Shown: positions 7,303 through 16,636, counted from the first letter of the stretch. The stretch: DNA of 64,000 bases from Poriferisodalis sp965203655 (GCF_965203655.1 NZ_CBDBDD010000009.1:372001-436000), one strand, 5' to 3'. Notes: generated by a model from the letters alone, not told the origin. Numbers and translations are program-made.

Positions 7303-8691
7303 TCAGTTCGTGGCTGCCAGGATCGGTGCCAGCGATTCCAGCAGCGGCCCGACATCGTCGTCACCTTCCAGGCCCAGCAGGTTGGTCGTGAGGGCGATGC
7401 CGAGGTCGAATGCGGGCGCGTAGGCCGCAATGGTGCGAAAGCCCGGCACGCCGCCCCCATGGGTGTAGATGGTCAGACCGAGAATCTCATCGGTCGAGAT
7501 GCCGAGGCCGTAGCTGTTGGCGGGATCCGGGTGGCCCGCAGTCATGAGAGCGACTTGGTCCTCATCGAGGATGTCGGTCGCGAAGAGTCCCCGGATCAGC
7601 AGCGCCACATCGCCGATCTGCGCTTCGATGCCGCCGCCGGTCCATCCCGCGGAACGGGCGAAGTCGCTCGGCACGGTGCCGATGTCCACGAAGATGGCGT
7701 CGTTGTGGGTGATCTGGTTGTCGGTGGTGAGCCCCAGCAGCGGCCCCATCAGGTAGCCGATCGTCCCGCCGACGTACCCATTGGCCGTCGGCTCGGGCGG
7801 GAACTCCTCGGGCGTCAGGTACGTGTGCTCAAGACCGAGCGGCTCGAACACGCGAGCCCGCAGCTCCACGGCTGCGGTGTTGCCGGTGACCGCCTCGATC
7901 AACAACCCCGCAGCGAGATAGCCAGTGGTGTTGTAGTGGAACTCGGTGCCCAGTTCAGCCACGGGTCCGTACTCGGCGGCGAACTCCAAGATCTCCTCTG
8001 GTGAGATCTGCTCGCCCAGCCTGGGCGCTGCGAGTTGGTAGAAGCTGACGTCAAACGCGTACTCGACAAAGCCCGAGGTGTGCCCGAGCAGATCACGCAC
8101 GGTGACTGCGGCGGCGTGTTCGTACCCCGGTGCCCAGCCCTCGCCCAGGTACTGCGCAACCGGCGCGTCGAGCTCGACCAGACCTTCGGAAACGAGCTGC
8201 AGCACGACGGCAGCGGTGACCGACTTGGTGACCGAACCGATGCGCACATGGTGATCGACCGTCATGGGGGCGCCTGTCGCGATGTCGCTGACGCCCCAGG
8301 CGAAGGTCATGGGCTCGGCACCGCCACGCGTGATTCCCAGCACGATGCCGGGCGCCCCGGTGCGGTCCATCCAGTCCCCGATCGCGGCGCCGAGCGGGCC
8401 TGCCGGCTCGGCATCGGGTTCGGGCTCGTCGCCGGACTCGCTGTCAGACTCGCCGTCCGACTCGTCCTGCGGCGCAGCTGTCGTGGTCGGAACGGCGGTA
8501 GTGGCAGGCGGTGCCTCGGTGGTTGCCGGAGGCAGGGCGGCAGTCGTGGGCGCCGGGGCAGCGGTCGTCGGCGCCGGTGCCTCGGTGGCAACCGGAGGCG
8601 GGGCGGTACTGGTCGGTGCCGCTTCATCGGCGCTGCTGCAGGCGGCCGCCAGCAGGCTGAGCGCCAGCAAGGCCGATGCGAGTCGCTTCAT
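7303..8691 (-). CDS. Serine hydrolase lipoprotein, beta-lactamase class C / S12 family
   Basis: A 462-aa exported protein. Start ATG 8691 gives a lipoprotein signal peptide (KRLASALLALSLLAAAC, lipidated Cys18), followed by a long Thr/Ala/Pro linker and an acidic Ser/Glu/Asp stretch up to about residue 97, then the catalytic domain. Seen: SVTK (Ser153, Lys156) as the S-x-x-K pair and THGGG near the C terminus. The usual Y-x-N motif reads YNT at 253-255, so the Asn is shifted or replaced. The family includes D-Ala-D-Ala carboxypeptidases, esterases and class C beta-lactamases. A membrane-anchored extracytoplasmic esterase or peptidase is most likely. A divergent gene starts at 8886, so 8692-8885 must hold both promoters. 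Confidence 0.85.
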   Translation of the reverse strand: MKRLASALLALSLLAAACSSADEAAPTSTAPPPVATEAPAPTTAAPAPTTAALPPATTEAPPATTAVPTTTAAPQDESDGESDSESGDEPEPDAEPAGPLGAAIGDWMDRTGAPGIVLGITRGGAEPMTFAWGVSDIATGAPMTVDHHVRIGSVTKSVTAAVVLQLVSEGLVELDAPVAQYLGEGWAPGYEHAAAVTVRDLLGHTSGFVEYAFDVSFYQLAAPRLGEQISPEEILEFAAEYGPVAELGTEFHYNTTGYLAAGLLIEAVTGNTAAVELRARVFEPLGLEHTYLTPEEFPPEPTANGYVGGTIGYLMGPLLGLTTDNQITHNDAIFVDIGTVPSDFARSAGWTGGGIEAQIGDVALLIRGLFATDILDEDQVALMTAGHPDPANSYGLGISTDEILGLTIYTHGGGVPGFRTIAAYAPAFDLGIALTTNLLGLEGDDDVGPLLESLAPILAATN

Positions 8692-8885
8692 GCGCGCAGC
8701 GTATGGCCCGAAGCAGGCGATTCTGAGCCAGGATCCCGCATCCAGGCGAGTCATCCGGCACCCGTCGTGGGCAGACTGTGTCGCCGCTTGCGCCCCTGCG
8801 AGTGCGCTGGCAGCAACATTCTGCGAATATCCGCCGTTGACTCTGCGGAGACGGGCCGCGAGGCCTCACGGAATAGGGGATCGAC

Positions 8886-10460
8886 GTGAATCTGGGAATG
8901 CTGCTCTTCATGCCGGCGACCATCGCCGGAGAACAGGTCATCCTGATCGACACCTCGACGGAGGCCGGCGGCGGCACTGCCCGCGAGGTCACCTATCAGG
9001 AGCTGCTCGACAACGTGGGACGGGTGGCCGGGATGCTGACCACGCTCGGCGTCGGCGTCGGCGACCGGGTCGGCATCTTTGCCACCAACAGCGTCGAGTG
9101 CGTCGAGGCCATCTTCGGCGGTGCGTTCTGCGGCGCTTCGGTCGTGCCGATGAACTTCCGGGCCGGCCAGGAGGAGACAGCGCACCTGCTCAGCGACAGC
9201 GGCATCAGCGTGCTGTTCACCGAGTCGCGCTACCTCGATCTCATCTACGAGAACAAGCCCGACGATCTCGAGCACGTCTACGTGCTGGACGACCCGGATT
9301 CGTTCGCTGCTGCTCGGGACGAGTCCTTCGAGCTGCCAGTCCCCGAGGACGTCGAGTTCGACGGGCTGTGCACGTTGCTGTACACCAGCGGAACGACGGC
9401 GATGCCCAAGGGCGTCAAGCTGACCAACGGCGCCATCACCGGGTACGTCATGGGCACCAACGACGCCGCCACCGGCGAGGACATGGGCCGCATGGCAGTG
9501 GCAGCGCCGCTGTACCACATCGCCGGGTTGACCTCGATGCTGAACGCGCTCTACAGCGGGCGTGTGGTGGTGCTGCTGCCGCAGTTCCAGGCCGAGTCGT
9601 GGATCGAGTGCATCCAGCGCCACGACGTCACCCACGCGTTCCTGGTGCCCACCATGCTGGCCCGGGTGCTGCACGCATCGAACTTCTCACCAGACGCGTT
9701 CACCAGCCTCGAGGCGGTCACCTACGGCGCGGCACCGATGCCGCCGTCGGTCATCCGCCATGCGATCGACGCATTCCCGCCCAACGTGTCGTTCGCGGGG
9801 GCCTACGGCCAGACCGAGACAACCTCGACAGTGGCCGTTTTGGATCCCGACGACCACCGCATCGACGGCACGCCCGAAGAGCAGGAACGCAAGCTGCACC
9901 GGCTCTCGTCGGTAGGCCAAGTGCTCGAGGACGTGCAGGTGCGCATCGTGGACGCCGACAGCGGCGAGCCGGTCGAGCCCGGCGTGATCGGCGAGGTGCA
10001 GCTGTGGACCGACCGAGCGATGGACGGCTACTGGGGCCAGGACGAGAAGACCCGGGTCACCATCGACGACGAGGGCTGGGTGCACACCGGCGACCTCGGC
10101 TACCTCGACGACGATGACTACCTGTTCTTGCATGGCCGGACCGGCGACATGATCATCAGGGGCGGCGAGAACGTGCTGCCCGACGAGGTCGAGGCGGTGC
10201 TCTACGACCACCCCGATGTGCTGGAGGCCGCAGTGGTGGGCCTGCCGAGCGAGGAGTGGGGCGAGCGGGTGGCTGCCGCCGCGGTGGTGCGTGACGATGC
10301 GCCGACCTCGGGCGAGGACCTGGTTGCGCACGCACGCGAGCGGCTGGCCCCGTTCAAGCGCCCCGAGTTCGTGCACCTCATGGACGAGCTGCCGCGCACG
10401 TCAACCGGCAAGCTGCTGCGCCGCCAGCTCATCCCGATGCTCGACGAGCTCGGCGTCTGA
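8886..10460 (+). CDS. Acyl-CoA synthetase / fatty-acid-CoA ligase (AMP-binding)
   Basis: A 524-aa adenylate-forming enzyme that activates a carboxylic acid with ATP and CoA. Seen: P-loop motif LLYTSGTTAMPKGV, in which the usual TG-x-PKG reads TAMPKG; GAYGQTETTS; GWVHTGDLGYLDDDDYLFLHGR; and PRTSTGKLLRR with the catalytic Lys near the C terminus. The length is normal for the family. The start is GTG 8886 with GGGGA 5 bases upstream. A short amidohydrolase follows 31 bp downstream and a CaiB-type transferase after that, which suggests a catabolic unit for a carboxylic acid. The exact substrate cannot be told. Confidence 0.88.
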   Translation: MNLGMLLFMPATIAGEQVILIDTSTEAGGGTAREVTYQELLDNVGRVAGMLTTLGVGVGDRVGIFATNSVECVEAIFGGAFCGASVVPMNFRAGQEETAHLLSDSGISVLFTESRYLDLIYENKPDDLEHVYVLDDPDSFAAARDESFELPVPEDVEFDGLCTLLYTSGTTAMPKGVKLTNGAITGYVMGTNDAATGEDMGRMAVAAPLYHIAGLTSMLNALYSGRVVVLLPQFQAESWIECIQRHDVTHAFLVPTMLARVLHASNFSPDAFTSLEAVTYGAAPMPPSVIRHAIDAFPPNVSFAGAYGQTETTSTVAVLDPDDHRIDGTPEEQERKLHRLSSVGQVLEDVQVRIVDADSGEPVEPGVIGEVQLWTDRAMDGYWGQDEKTRVTIDDEGWVHTGDLGYLDDDDYLFLHGRTGDMIIRGGENVLPDEVEAVLYDHPDVLEAAVVGLPSEEWGERVAAAAVVRDDAPTSGEDLVAHARERLAPFKRPEFVHLMDELPRTSTGKLLRRQLIPMLDELGV

Positions 10461-10491
10461 GGCTGGGTTTGGCGTGCGGGGCTGAGTCCGC

Positions 10492-11646
10492 GTGAGCGCC
10501 GCTCAGCTTGCCGGGTACTGCGACGATCATCTGCACCTGCTGGCGTGCGCTGCGGCACGCCGATCGTCCGACGTCCGGGCTGCGACGTCGGTGGGCGGGC
10601 TGCTGTCGCTGATCCGCCAGGGCGCCCGTGAGCAGGCAGCGGCCGGCGGCCCCGGATCGTGGCTGCGGGCGTGGGGCTACGACGATGCGTTGCTCGACGA
10701 GCGCCGTCATCCCACGGTGGCCGAGCTGGACGCTGCCGCCCAGGACGTTCCCGCCGTGCTGCACCACATCACCGGCCATGTGGCACTGGTGAACACCGCC
10801 GCCGGCCGGGCTCTCGGCCTCGCGGGCGGCGAGCTGCTCATCGAGCGCCAGGACGTGCTCGCTGGGGTGCCCCGATCCGATCGCGCCGAGACTGTGTCGG
10901 GCGTAGCAGCGGTGCTGGCCGATCTGGCTGAAGCAAACATCACCATCTGCACCGATGCGACCCACACCAACGATCTCGAAGCGCTGGAGCTGCTCGCGGA
11001 TGCGGCTGCGGCCGTGCCGACGGTGTCGATCACGGCGATGGTGGGCGCGGGCCGGCTGGCATCGCTGGGCGATCGGGGGTTCGGGACAGCGGTGCAGGGT
11101 GCCGAGGCAGCGAAGGGCGGACCCGGCAGCGTGCGCATTGGGCACGCCAAGGTGATGCCGCCGCACGACGACGACAGCGCGATTGCCGCGTTGGTGGCGG
11201 AGGCGCGTGCACACGGCTTTCCCGTGGCGATCCACGTGATGGACATCGATACGCTCGATGCCACCCTGGATGCGCTCGAAGCACACCCGCTGCCCGGCCC
11301 TGCGGTTGAGTCCGATCGCATTGAGCACTGCGCGCTGGCGTTGCCCGAGCAGCTCGACCGCATCGCCCAGCTCGGCGTCAAGGTCGTGACCCAGCCCAGC
11401 TTCGTGACCCGGCGCGCGCAGAAGTACCGCGAACAACTCTCGCCGACCGAACAGGAGTGGCTGTGGCCGCTCGGCAGCCTGCTGCGACGTGGCATCTGCG
11501 TCACGCTGTCCTCCGACGCTCCGACGGTGCCCCCTGATCCCGCCGAGTGGATAGAAGCGGCCACGGGCCGTGACCTCGCTCCCGCCGAGCGCATCGACGC
11601 CGAGACCGCTCGCCGACTGTGCTGGCGAAGTGGCGCAGGCCGCTGA
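10492..11646 (+). CDS. Short YtcJ-like amidohydrolase (amidohydrolase_3)
   Basis: A 384-aa metal-dependent hydrolase related to the YtcJ/amidohydrolase_3 group. Seen: DDHLHL near residue 11 (H-x-H), HHITGHVALVNTAA, IGHAKVM where many relatives have a Lys, AIHVMD, RIEHC and SSDAP, which together give the usual metal ligands. Typical family members are about 520-560 residues and begin with a small beta-sandwich domain; here the chain starts directly at the barrel and also lacks the end of the second sandwich part. Only 31 bp separate it from the upstream ligase, so no missing N terminus can be hidden. The gene is either a truly minimal form or an N-terminally eroded one. The GTG start has only a weak ribosome site. 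Confidence 0.75.
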   Translation: MSAAQLAGYCDDHLHLLACAAARRSSDVRAATSVGGLLSLIRQGAREQAAAGGPGSWLRAWGYDDALLDERRHPTVAELDAAAQDVPAVLHHITGHVALVNTAAGRALGLAGGELLIERQDVLAGVPRSDRAETVSGVAAVLADLAEANITICTDATHTNDLEALELLADAAAAVPTVSITAMVGAGRLASLGDRGFGTAVQGAEAAKGGPGSVRIGHAKVMPPHDDDSAIAALVAEARAHGFPVAIHVMDIDTLDATLDALEAHPLPGPAVESDRIEHCALALPEQLDRIAQLGVKVVTQPSFVTRRAQKYREQLSPTEQEWLWPLGSLLRRGICVTLSSDAPTVPPDPAEWIEAATGRDLAPAERIDAETARRLCWRSGAGR

Positions 11647-11713
11647 GTACCCTGCCGCCTCGGTGCTGTGGCGGCACGGAGCAATCGACACGCCATGAGC
11701 AGGGGGAGGACCG

Positions 11714-12910
11714 ATGGCCGGGCCGATGGAGGGCATCCGCGTCGTCGAGTTGGGCGTGTGGATCGCTGGACCCGCCTGTGGCGGGATCCTGGCTGACTGG
11801 GGTGCCGACGTCGTCAAGGTGGAAACACCAGACGGCGACCCGTTCCGTTCGCTGGACTGGCTGTATCAGGGCGACGGCAACCCGCCATTCGATCTCGACA
11901 ACCGCGGCAAGCGCAGCATTGCGTTGGACTTGCGGCAGCCGGAGGGGCTCGACGCGTTGCACGCCCTGCTGGCCGAAGCCGACGTCTTCCTGTCCAACAT
12001 CCGGCCCGGCGGGCTCGAACGGATGGGTCTCGACTATCCGTCGCTCGCAGAGCGCTACCCGCGCCTGATCTACGCCAGCGTCACGGGCCTCTCGCTGCGA
12101 GGCGATGAGCGCGATCGCCACACCTATGACGTGGGCGCGTTCTGGTCCCGAGCAGGGATCGTCAGGTCGCTGACCCCCGAAGATGCCGAGCTGCCGTACC
12201 AGCGCGGCGGCATGGGCGACCACATGACCGGGCTGGCGGCAGCGGCCGGGGTTGCGGCCGCCCTGTTCCACCGCACCAGCACCGGCAAGGGCCAACTGGT
12301 GGAGTCGTCGCTGCTGCGACTGGGCACCTACCTGCTGGGCTGGGATCACAACGTCACCGCCATGACCGGCACCGAGACCGAGGCGTGGGGACGCGACAGC
12401 CCGCCCAACCCGCTCATCAACTGCTACCGCTGCGGGGACGGCGAGTGGCTCTGGATGCTGGGCCTCGAAGGCGACCGCCACTGGCCGTATGTCGTGCGCG
12501 CGCTGGATCGGCCGGAGTGGGAGGACGACACCCGCTTCGCCGACATCGTGCTCCGCCTCGAGAACACTGCCGCCCTCACCGCGGAGATGGACGCCGTCAT
12601 GGCAACGCGCACGCGCGCCGAGTGGGGCGAGATCTTCGATGCCAACAATGTCTGGTGGGCGCCCGTGCAGTCGACGCTGGATATGCGGTCCGACCCCCAG
12701 GCCCACGCTGCGGGTTGCTGGGTGACGGTGCCGACGCCGGATGGCGGTGCGACCGAGATGGTCGCGACACCGGTGGATTTCTCCGAGAGTGCGTGGTTAC
12801 CCGGCGGACCGCCGCCCGAACTCGGCCAGCACACCGAGCTGATCCTGCTCGAGCACGGTTACGACTGGGATGACATCGAGCAGCTCAAGCAGGCAGGTGT
12901 CATCCCCTGA
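11714..12910 (+). CDS. CaiB/BaiF family CoA-transferase
   Basis: A 398-aa family III CoA-transferase of normal length. Seen: GIRVVELGVWIAGPACGG at the N terminus, DWGADVVKVETPDGDPFR, NRGKRSIALDLRQPEG, and TSTGKGQLVESSLLRLG before the substrate-binding half. It should transfer CoA between acyl donors and acceptors in the cytosol. The ATG start has a strong site (AGGGGGAGG, 5 bases away). It follows the ligase and amidohydrolase in the same direction. The single-domain form contrasts with the fused pair at 4570-7221. The substrate is not predictable. Confidence 0.88.
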   Translation: MAGPMEGIRVVELGVWIAGPACGGILADWGADVVKVETPDGDPFRSLDWLYQGDGNPPFDLDNRGKRSIALDLRQPEGLDALHALLAEADVFLSNIRPGGLERMGLDYPSLAERYPRLIYASVTGLSLRGDERDRHTYDVGAFWSRAGIVRSLTPEDAELPYQRGGMGDHMTGLAAAAGVAAALFHRTSTGKGQLVESSLLRLGTYLLGWDHNVTAMTGTETEAWGRDSPPNPLINCYRCGDGEWLWMLGLEGDRHWPYVVRALDRPEWEDDTRFADIVLRLENTAALTAEMDAVMATRTRAEWGEIFDANNVWWAPVQSTLDMRSDPQAHAAGCWVTVPTPDGGATEMVATPVDFSESAWLPGGPPPELGQHTELILLEHGYDWDDIEQLKQAGVIP

Positions 12911-13043
12911 CGCGTGCCGGCCGGCAACGGCCGCGCGTCGAGACCACGGCCGGGCGTGAGATAACTTCGATCCGCCGCGTCGCCGTGCGTCCCGAATACA
13001 GCATCACGGACGGACGAGACGGTGCGGCGGGGAGGGAGAGCGG

Positions 13044-14219
13044 ATGATCGAGCCGGTCAGCGCTCGTGTTCTGACACCCGAGTGGGCGCCGACGGTCATC
13101 CCCGCGCCGTATGACTCACTCACCCCGGACGAGCACGCGCAGCACCTCGCCGACAATCCCGACTCCTTTGCCCATGTGGCCGGATTGCCGCCGGAGAGCT
13201 TCGGCCACCCCAGCGAGCACCTGCAGCACGCCACACGCAGCACGCAGGCACTCGAACGGCTCATCGGTCTGGGCGTGTTCGGCGCTGCCCGGGAGCCAAG
13301 CCTGTACGTGCAGTGCGTGGAGGCTGACGGCCACGCCCAGCACGCATTGCTGGGCGGCGTGCGCCTCGCCTCCCATGAGCTGCGCCCGCACGAGGACACC
13401 CAGCCTGGACGGGTGCACGGCTTGGCCGTGCACTTCACCGAGGTCGGCCGCATGTCGAGCCCCGTGGTCGTCACAGCACCGCGGCTGACGATGGTCTCCG
13501 ATGTCATCGAGGCCACCCTCGCCGCAGCCGGGGCGTCCACACCGCTGGAGCCGCTGCTCGATACCAAGACCACAGACGGTGCGCGGGTCACGCTGTGGCC
13601 GGCTGTCGTCGGGGGTGGCGAGGGTGCCAGCGTCGGCCTCGACGGCCCGCTGTACATCGTGGACGGGCACCATCGCGTCGCAGCTGCCCGGCAGGCCGGT
13701 TTCTCACACGTCCTCGTGGCGTGCGTACCCACCGAGGAGCTGCACCTCGGCAGCTTTGACCGTGAGCTGAGCGAACTCGACATGATGCCCAGGCGCGTCA
13801 TGGAGCTGATGAGGACTCGGTGCGATGTCAAAGAGGTTTCTGACGCCGTCGCAGCGCGCCCGGGGGCGCCCGGATGGGTCGGCGTCGGCGTGGCAGGGCA
13901 CTGGTTCCGCGCACGCCTGCGCCACGCTGGACCGGCCGACGACACATCGCCCGTCCAGAACCCCGCGACCCGGCTGGATGCCGCATTCGTTCACGACTTC
14001 ATGCTCGGCGAGATCTTCGGTGTGGAGAGCGCTTCGGATCCGAGGCTCACCTACCGTCCCACGACCGTCGTCGCCGCTCCGGCACCGGTCACGATCCTGC
14101 TGGCACCGGTGCCGCTCGATTCGGTATTCGAAGTTGCAGACTTCGGCGGCGTCATGCCGCCGAAGACCACGTACTTCTTGCCCAAGGCTCGCTCCGGGTT
14201 GCTGCTGGTTCGCTGCTGA
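13044..14219 (+). CDS. DUF1015 family protein, SerK/SbnI-like
   Basis: A 391-aa protein of the DUF1015 family. Seen: VIPAPYDSLTPDE at the start, LYIVDGHHRVAAAR in the middle (the D-G-H-H-R motif shared with ParB-type small-molecule serine kinases such as SerK and SbnI), and a C terminus MPPKTTYFLPKARSGL typical for DUF1015. The start is ATG 13044 with GGGAGGGAGAG upstream. It precedes cobU by 24 bp in the same frame, and cobT and cobS follow. Known: relatives phosphorylate free serine. Inferred: a kinase for a free hydroxy amino acid; the cob context would fit L-threonine phosphate, the precursor of the cobalamin aminopropanol arm. This is unproven. Confidence 0.75.
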   Translation: MIEPVSARVLTPEWAPTVIPAPYDSLTPDEHAQHLADNPDSFAHVAGLPPESFGHPSEHLQHATRSTQALERLIGLGVFGAAREPSLYVQCVEADGHAQHALLGGVRLASHELRPHEDTQPGRVHGLAVHFTEVGRMSSPVVVTAPRLTMVSDVIEATLAAAGASTPLEPLLDTKTTDGARVTLWPAVVGGGEGASVGLDGPLYIVDGHHRVAAARQAGFSHVLVACVPTEELHLGSFDRELSELDMMPRRVMELMRTRCDVKEVSDAVAARPGAPGWVGVGVAGHWFRARLRHAGPADDTSPVQNPATRLDAAFVHDFMLGEIFGVESASDPRLTYRPTTVVAAPAPVTILLAPVPLDSVFEVADFGGVMPPKTTYFLPKARSGLLLVRC

Positions 14220-14243
14220 TCTGCCGCTGATCCTGTTTCGCTC

Positions 14244-14777
14244 ATGCTGATCGCGTTCACCGGGGGTGCTCGCAGCGGGAAGTCCACAGCGGCGTTGAGC
14301 GCCGCGACGTCGGCCGGCGCACCGGTGACGTTCATCGCGACGGCCGAAGCCGGTGACGATGAGATGGCCGAACGCATCGAGAGGCATCGGGCCGATCGGC
14401 CTGCGTCGTGGACGACTACCGAGGCCCCGATCCACCTAGCGCTCGCGGTGGAGCAGGTCGACGCCGAGGCGACGATCGTCATCGATTGCTTGTCGATGTG
14501 GGTCTCGAACCGGATGCTGGCCGAGGATGCCGCTGGCACTCGCTCGATTGTCGCTGAGGCCGGCGACTTGGGCGAGCGCCTGCGGGCGCGCAGCGGCACG
14601 GCCATCGTGGTCACCAACGAGGTCGGCTCGGGAATCGTTCCGGCTACCTCACTGGGAAGGGCATACAGGGATGTGCTCGGGTCGGTGAACCAAGCCGTCT
14701 TCGCGTCAGCGAACCGGGCGTATCTGGTCGTGGCCGGTCGCCTGCTGGAACTGCAGGACCCCAGAGATGGCGTCTGA
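14244..14777 (+). CDS. cobU: Adenosylcobinamide kinase / adenosylcobinamide-phosphate guanylyltransferase
   Basis: A 177-aa enzyme that phosphorylates adenosylcobinamide and then attaches GMP, giving adenosyl-GDP-cobinamide in late B12 assembly. Seen: N-terminal P-loop TGGARSGKST (residues 6-15), DCLSMWVSNRM in the middle, and VVTNEVGSGIVPATSLGRAYRD…NQAVF, all typical of CobU/CobP. The ATG start has no clear Shine-Dalgarno site, so translation may be coupled to the DUF1015 gene, which ends 24 bp upstream. The 3' end overlaps the cobT start by 11 bp. Confidence 0.93.
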   Translation: MLIAFTGGARSGKSTAALSAATSAGAPVTFIATAEAGDDEMAERIERHRADRPASWTTTEAPIHLALAVEQVDAEATIVIDCLSMWVSNRMLAEDAAGTRSIVAEAGDLGERLRARSGTAIVVTNEVGSGIVPATSLGRAYRDVLGSVNQAVFASANRAYLVVAGRLLELQDPRDGV

Positions 14778-15831
14778 GACCCTGCCTCATCCACGCGCTC
14801 GCTCAGGCGACCGCAGCCTGCTGGAACGGATGCTTGACGACTTGCCGGATCCCCATGAGGCTGCCCGGCAGGCCGTGGCTGATCGGGCATCGCAGGTGCT
14901 GCGTCCCGCAGGTGCGTTCGAACGGCTCGATCGGGTCGCCGCATGGCTCGCGGGCTGGCAGCGCACATCGGATCCCGCCGTCGAACAGCCGGCGGTGCTC
15001 GTCTTTGCAGCCGACCACGGAGTGACCACAGAGGGCGTGAGCGCCTACCCCGCCGACGTGACCGCTGCCATGGTGGCCGCCGTCGACGGCGGTGTCGCCA
15101 CGGTGACGGCTGTCGCCCGCCAAGTCGGGGCAGTAGTGCGATGCGACGACGTCGGCGTGGGCATGCCCACAGGCAACATCCGCACGCATGATGCGATGAG
15201 CGCCGACGAGTTCGATGCAGCCGTCAACACAGGCGCACTCGCTGTCGACCACGCTGTCACCGATGACCAGGCCGACCTGCTGGTGCTCGGAGAACTGGGG
15301 ATCGGCAACACCACAGCCGCGGCTGCCGTCTGCGGGCTGCTGTTCGCCGACGACGCGATGTCGTCAGCAGAGGCCGCCGCACGATGGACGGGGCCAGGAA
15401 CCGGGGTGCAGGGGGGAGCGCTCGATCACAAGCGGGCTGTGGTGCGCGATGTGCTGGAACGGGTGGGCAGCGTCGCGCCGCTGGAAGCACTGCGCCGAGC
15501 AGGCGGGCGTGAGCTCGCGGCCATCGCCGGGGCGGTGTTGGCAGCGCGGCATCGCTCGATTCCCGTGATCCTCGACGGCTTCATCGGAACGGCCGCCGCG
15601 GCGCCGTTGGCACTGGCTGCGCCGGGCAGCCTCGACCACTGCATCGCCGGCCATTGCTCCGCCGAGCCAGGCCATGGAGCGCTCCTGGACCAGCTCGGGC
15701 TGGAGCCGCTCGTGCGCTTGGATCTGCGGCTGGGAGAGGGCACGGGTGCGTTGGTTGCCGTACCAATCGTGCGGATCGCCGCAGCCGCTGTCACCGATGT
15801 CGCCACCTTCGCCGAGTGGGGTCTGGCGTGA
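14767..15831 (+). CDS. cobT: Nicotinate-nucleotide--dimethylbenzimidazole phosphoribosyltransferase
   Basis: A 354-aa enzyme that makes alpha-ribazole phosphate from dimethylbenzimidazole and nicotinate mononucleotide, the lower ligand of cobalamin. Seen: VFAADHGVTTEGVSAYP (substrate loop), LGELGIGNTTAAAAV, TGPGTGV and, near the C terminus, LRLGEGTGAL with the catalytic Glu at about residue 324. The length fits the family. It overlaps cobU by 11 bp and is followed by cobS 25 bp downstream, so the three are co-expressed. Confidence 0.94.
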   Translation: MASETLPHPRARSGDRSLLERMLDDLPDPHEAARQAVADRASQVLRPAGAFERLDRVAAWLAGWQRTSDPAVEQPAVLVFAADHGVTTEGVSAYPADVTAAMVAAVDGGVATVTAVARQVGAVVRCDDVGVGMPTGNIRTHDAMSADEFDAAVNTGALAVDHAVTDDQADLLVLGELGIGNTTAAAAVCGLLFADDAMSSAEAAARWTGPGTGVQGGALDHKRAVVRDVLERVGSVAPLEALRRAGGRELAAIAGAVLAARHRSIPVILDGFIGTAAAAPLALAAPGSLDHCIAGHCSAEPGHGALLDQLGLEPLVRLDLRLGEGTGALVAVPIVRIAAAAVTDVATFAEWGLA

Positions 15832-15856
15832 GCCTGCGAAACGTAGGGGACTCAGC

Positions 15857-16603
15857 GTGAGTCTGCGTTATGCGTGGGCCTTCCTGACCCGGCTTCCCGG
15901 AGGAGCGCACCCTCCGACCGAGCGCGACTTGGGGCGCAGCGTGCCGTGGTTCCCGCTCGTCGGAGCAATCGTGGGTGCCCTGAGCGGAGCGGTGTTCTGG
16001 GCTGTGTGGCAGCCGCTGGGCGCCCCGCTCGCGGCGATCCTGGCCGTCGCCACGGGTGTTGTCGTCACCGGTGCTTTCCACGAGGACGGCCTGGCCGACG
16101 CGGCAGACGCCCTCGGCGGCACGACGCCTGAGGAGCGCCGCGAGATCATGAAGGACTCCAGGCTGGGGACCTTCGGGACGCTCGCGCTCGTGCTGGCGAC
16201 CCTGGTGCAGGTCTTCGCCGTCATGCCGCTGGCATCACGCGACGCCGTGATTGCCATGGCCTTGGCACACGGGGTCGGCCGTGCGCTCGCGATTGCCGTG
16301 ATGGCCTCGACACCGGCGGCCGCTGGCTCAGGTCTGGGTCATTCCTCTACCGCCCATCTGCGGGGTCTGCCGTGCGCGCTCTCGCTACTGATCAGCTACG
16401 GCGTTGCGTTTGCACTCGGGCCGGTAGGCGTGTTCGCCGTCGGCGCAGCCACAGGCGGGGCAGCGGTGGTGGGGTTGATCGCCTACCGTCGATTCGGCGG
16501 CATGACCGGCGACGTTCTAGGTGCGACAGCGCAGGTCAGCCAGATGGCCGCGCTGGTGGCGGTGTCGCGGCTGCTCGATGACTTCGGCTGGTTGTGGACG
16601 TAG
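15857..16603 (+). CDS. cobS: Adenosylcobinamide-GDP ribazoletransferase (cobalamin synthase)
   Basis: A 248-aa integral membrane enzyme that joins adenosyl-GDP-cobinamide with alpha-ribazole (or its phosphate) in the last step of cobalamin assembly. Seen: AWAFLTRLPGG start, FHEDGLADAADALGG (Asp-rich metal-binding motif), MKDSRLGTFG, and several hydrophobic helices; YRRFGGMTGDVLGA near the C terminus. The start is GTG 15857, with GGGGA 6 bases upstream; the frame is open further upstream through the cobT end but has no better start. This closes the cob cluster. No cobalamin riboswitch was recognised upstream of the cluster. Confidence 0.92.
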   Translation: MSLRYAWAFLTRLPGGAHPPTERDLGRSVPWFPLVGAIVGALSGAVFWAVWQPLGAPLAAILAVATGVVVTGAFHEDGLADAADALGGTTPEERREIMKDSRLGTFGTLALVLATLVQVFAVMPLASRDAVIAMALAHGVGRALAIAVMASTPAAAGSGLGHSSTAHLRGLPCALSLLISYGVAFALGPVGVFAVGAATGGAAVVGLIAYRRFGGMTGDVLGATAQVSQMAALVAVSRLLDDFGWLWT

Positions 16604-16636
16604 AGTCCTGACCGAACAGCCCGCCCTCCGGTCCGA

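Noticed and set aside
12911..13043. Cobalamin riboswitch sought before the DUF1015-cobUTS cluster
   Set aside because: The 133-bp gap is too short for a full element, and no B12-box-like sequence was recognised.
14217..14246. In-frame TGA between the DUF1015 protein and cobU, considered as a third Sec codon or fusion
   Set aside because: Both proteins have natural ends there, there is no redox motif around the TGA, and no hairpin with a GGU loop lies at the spacing seen in the two real cases. The shared frame is a one-in-three event.
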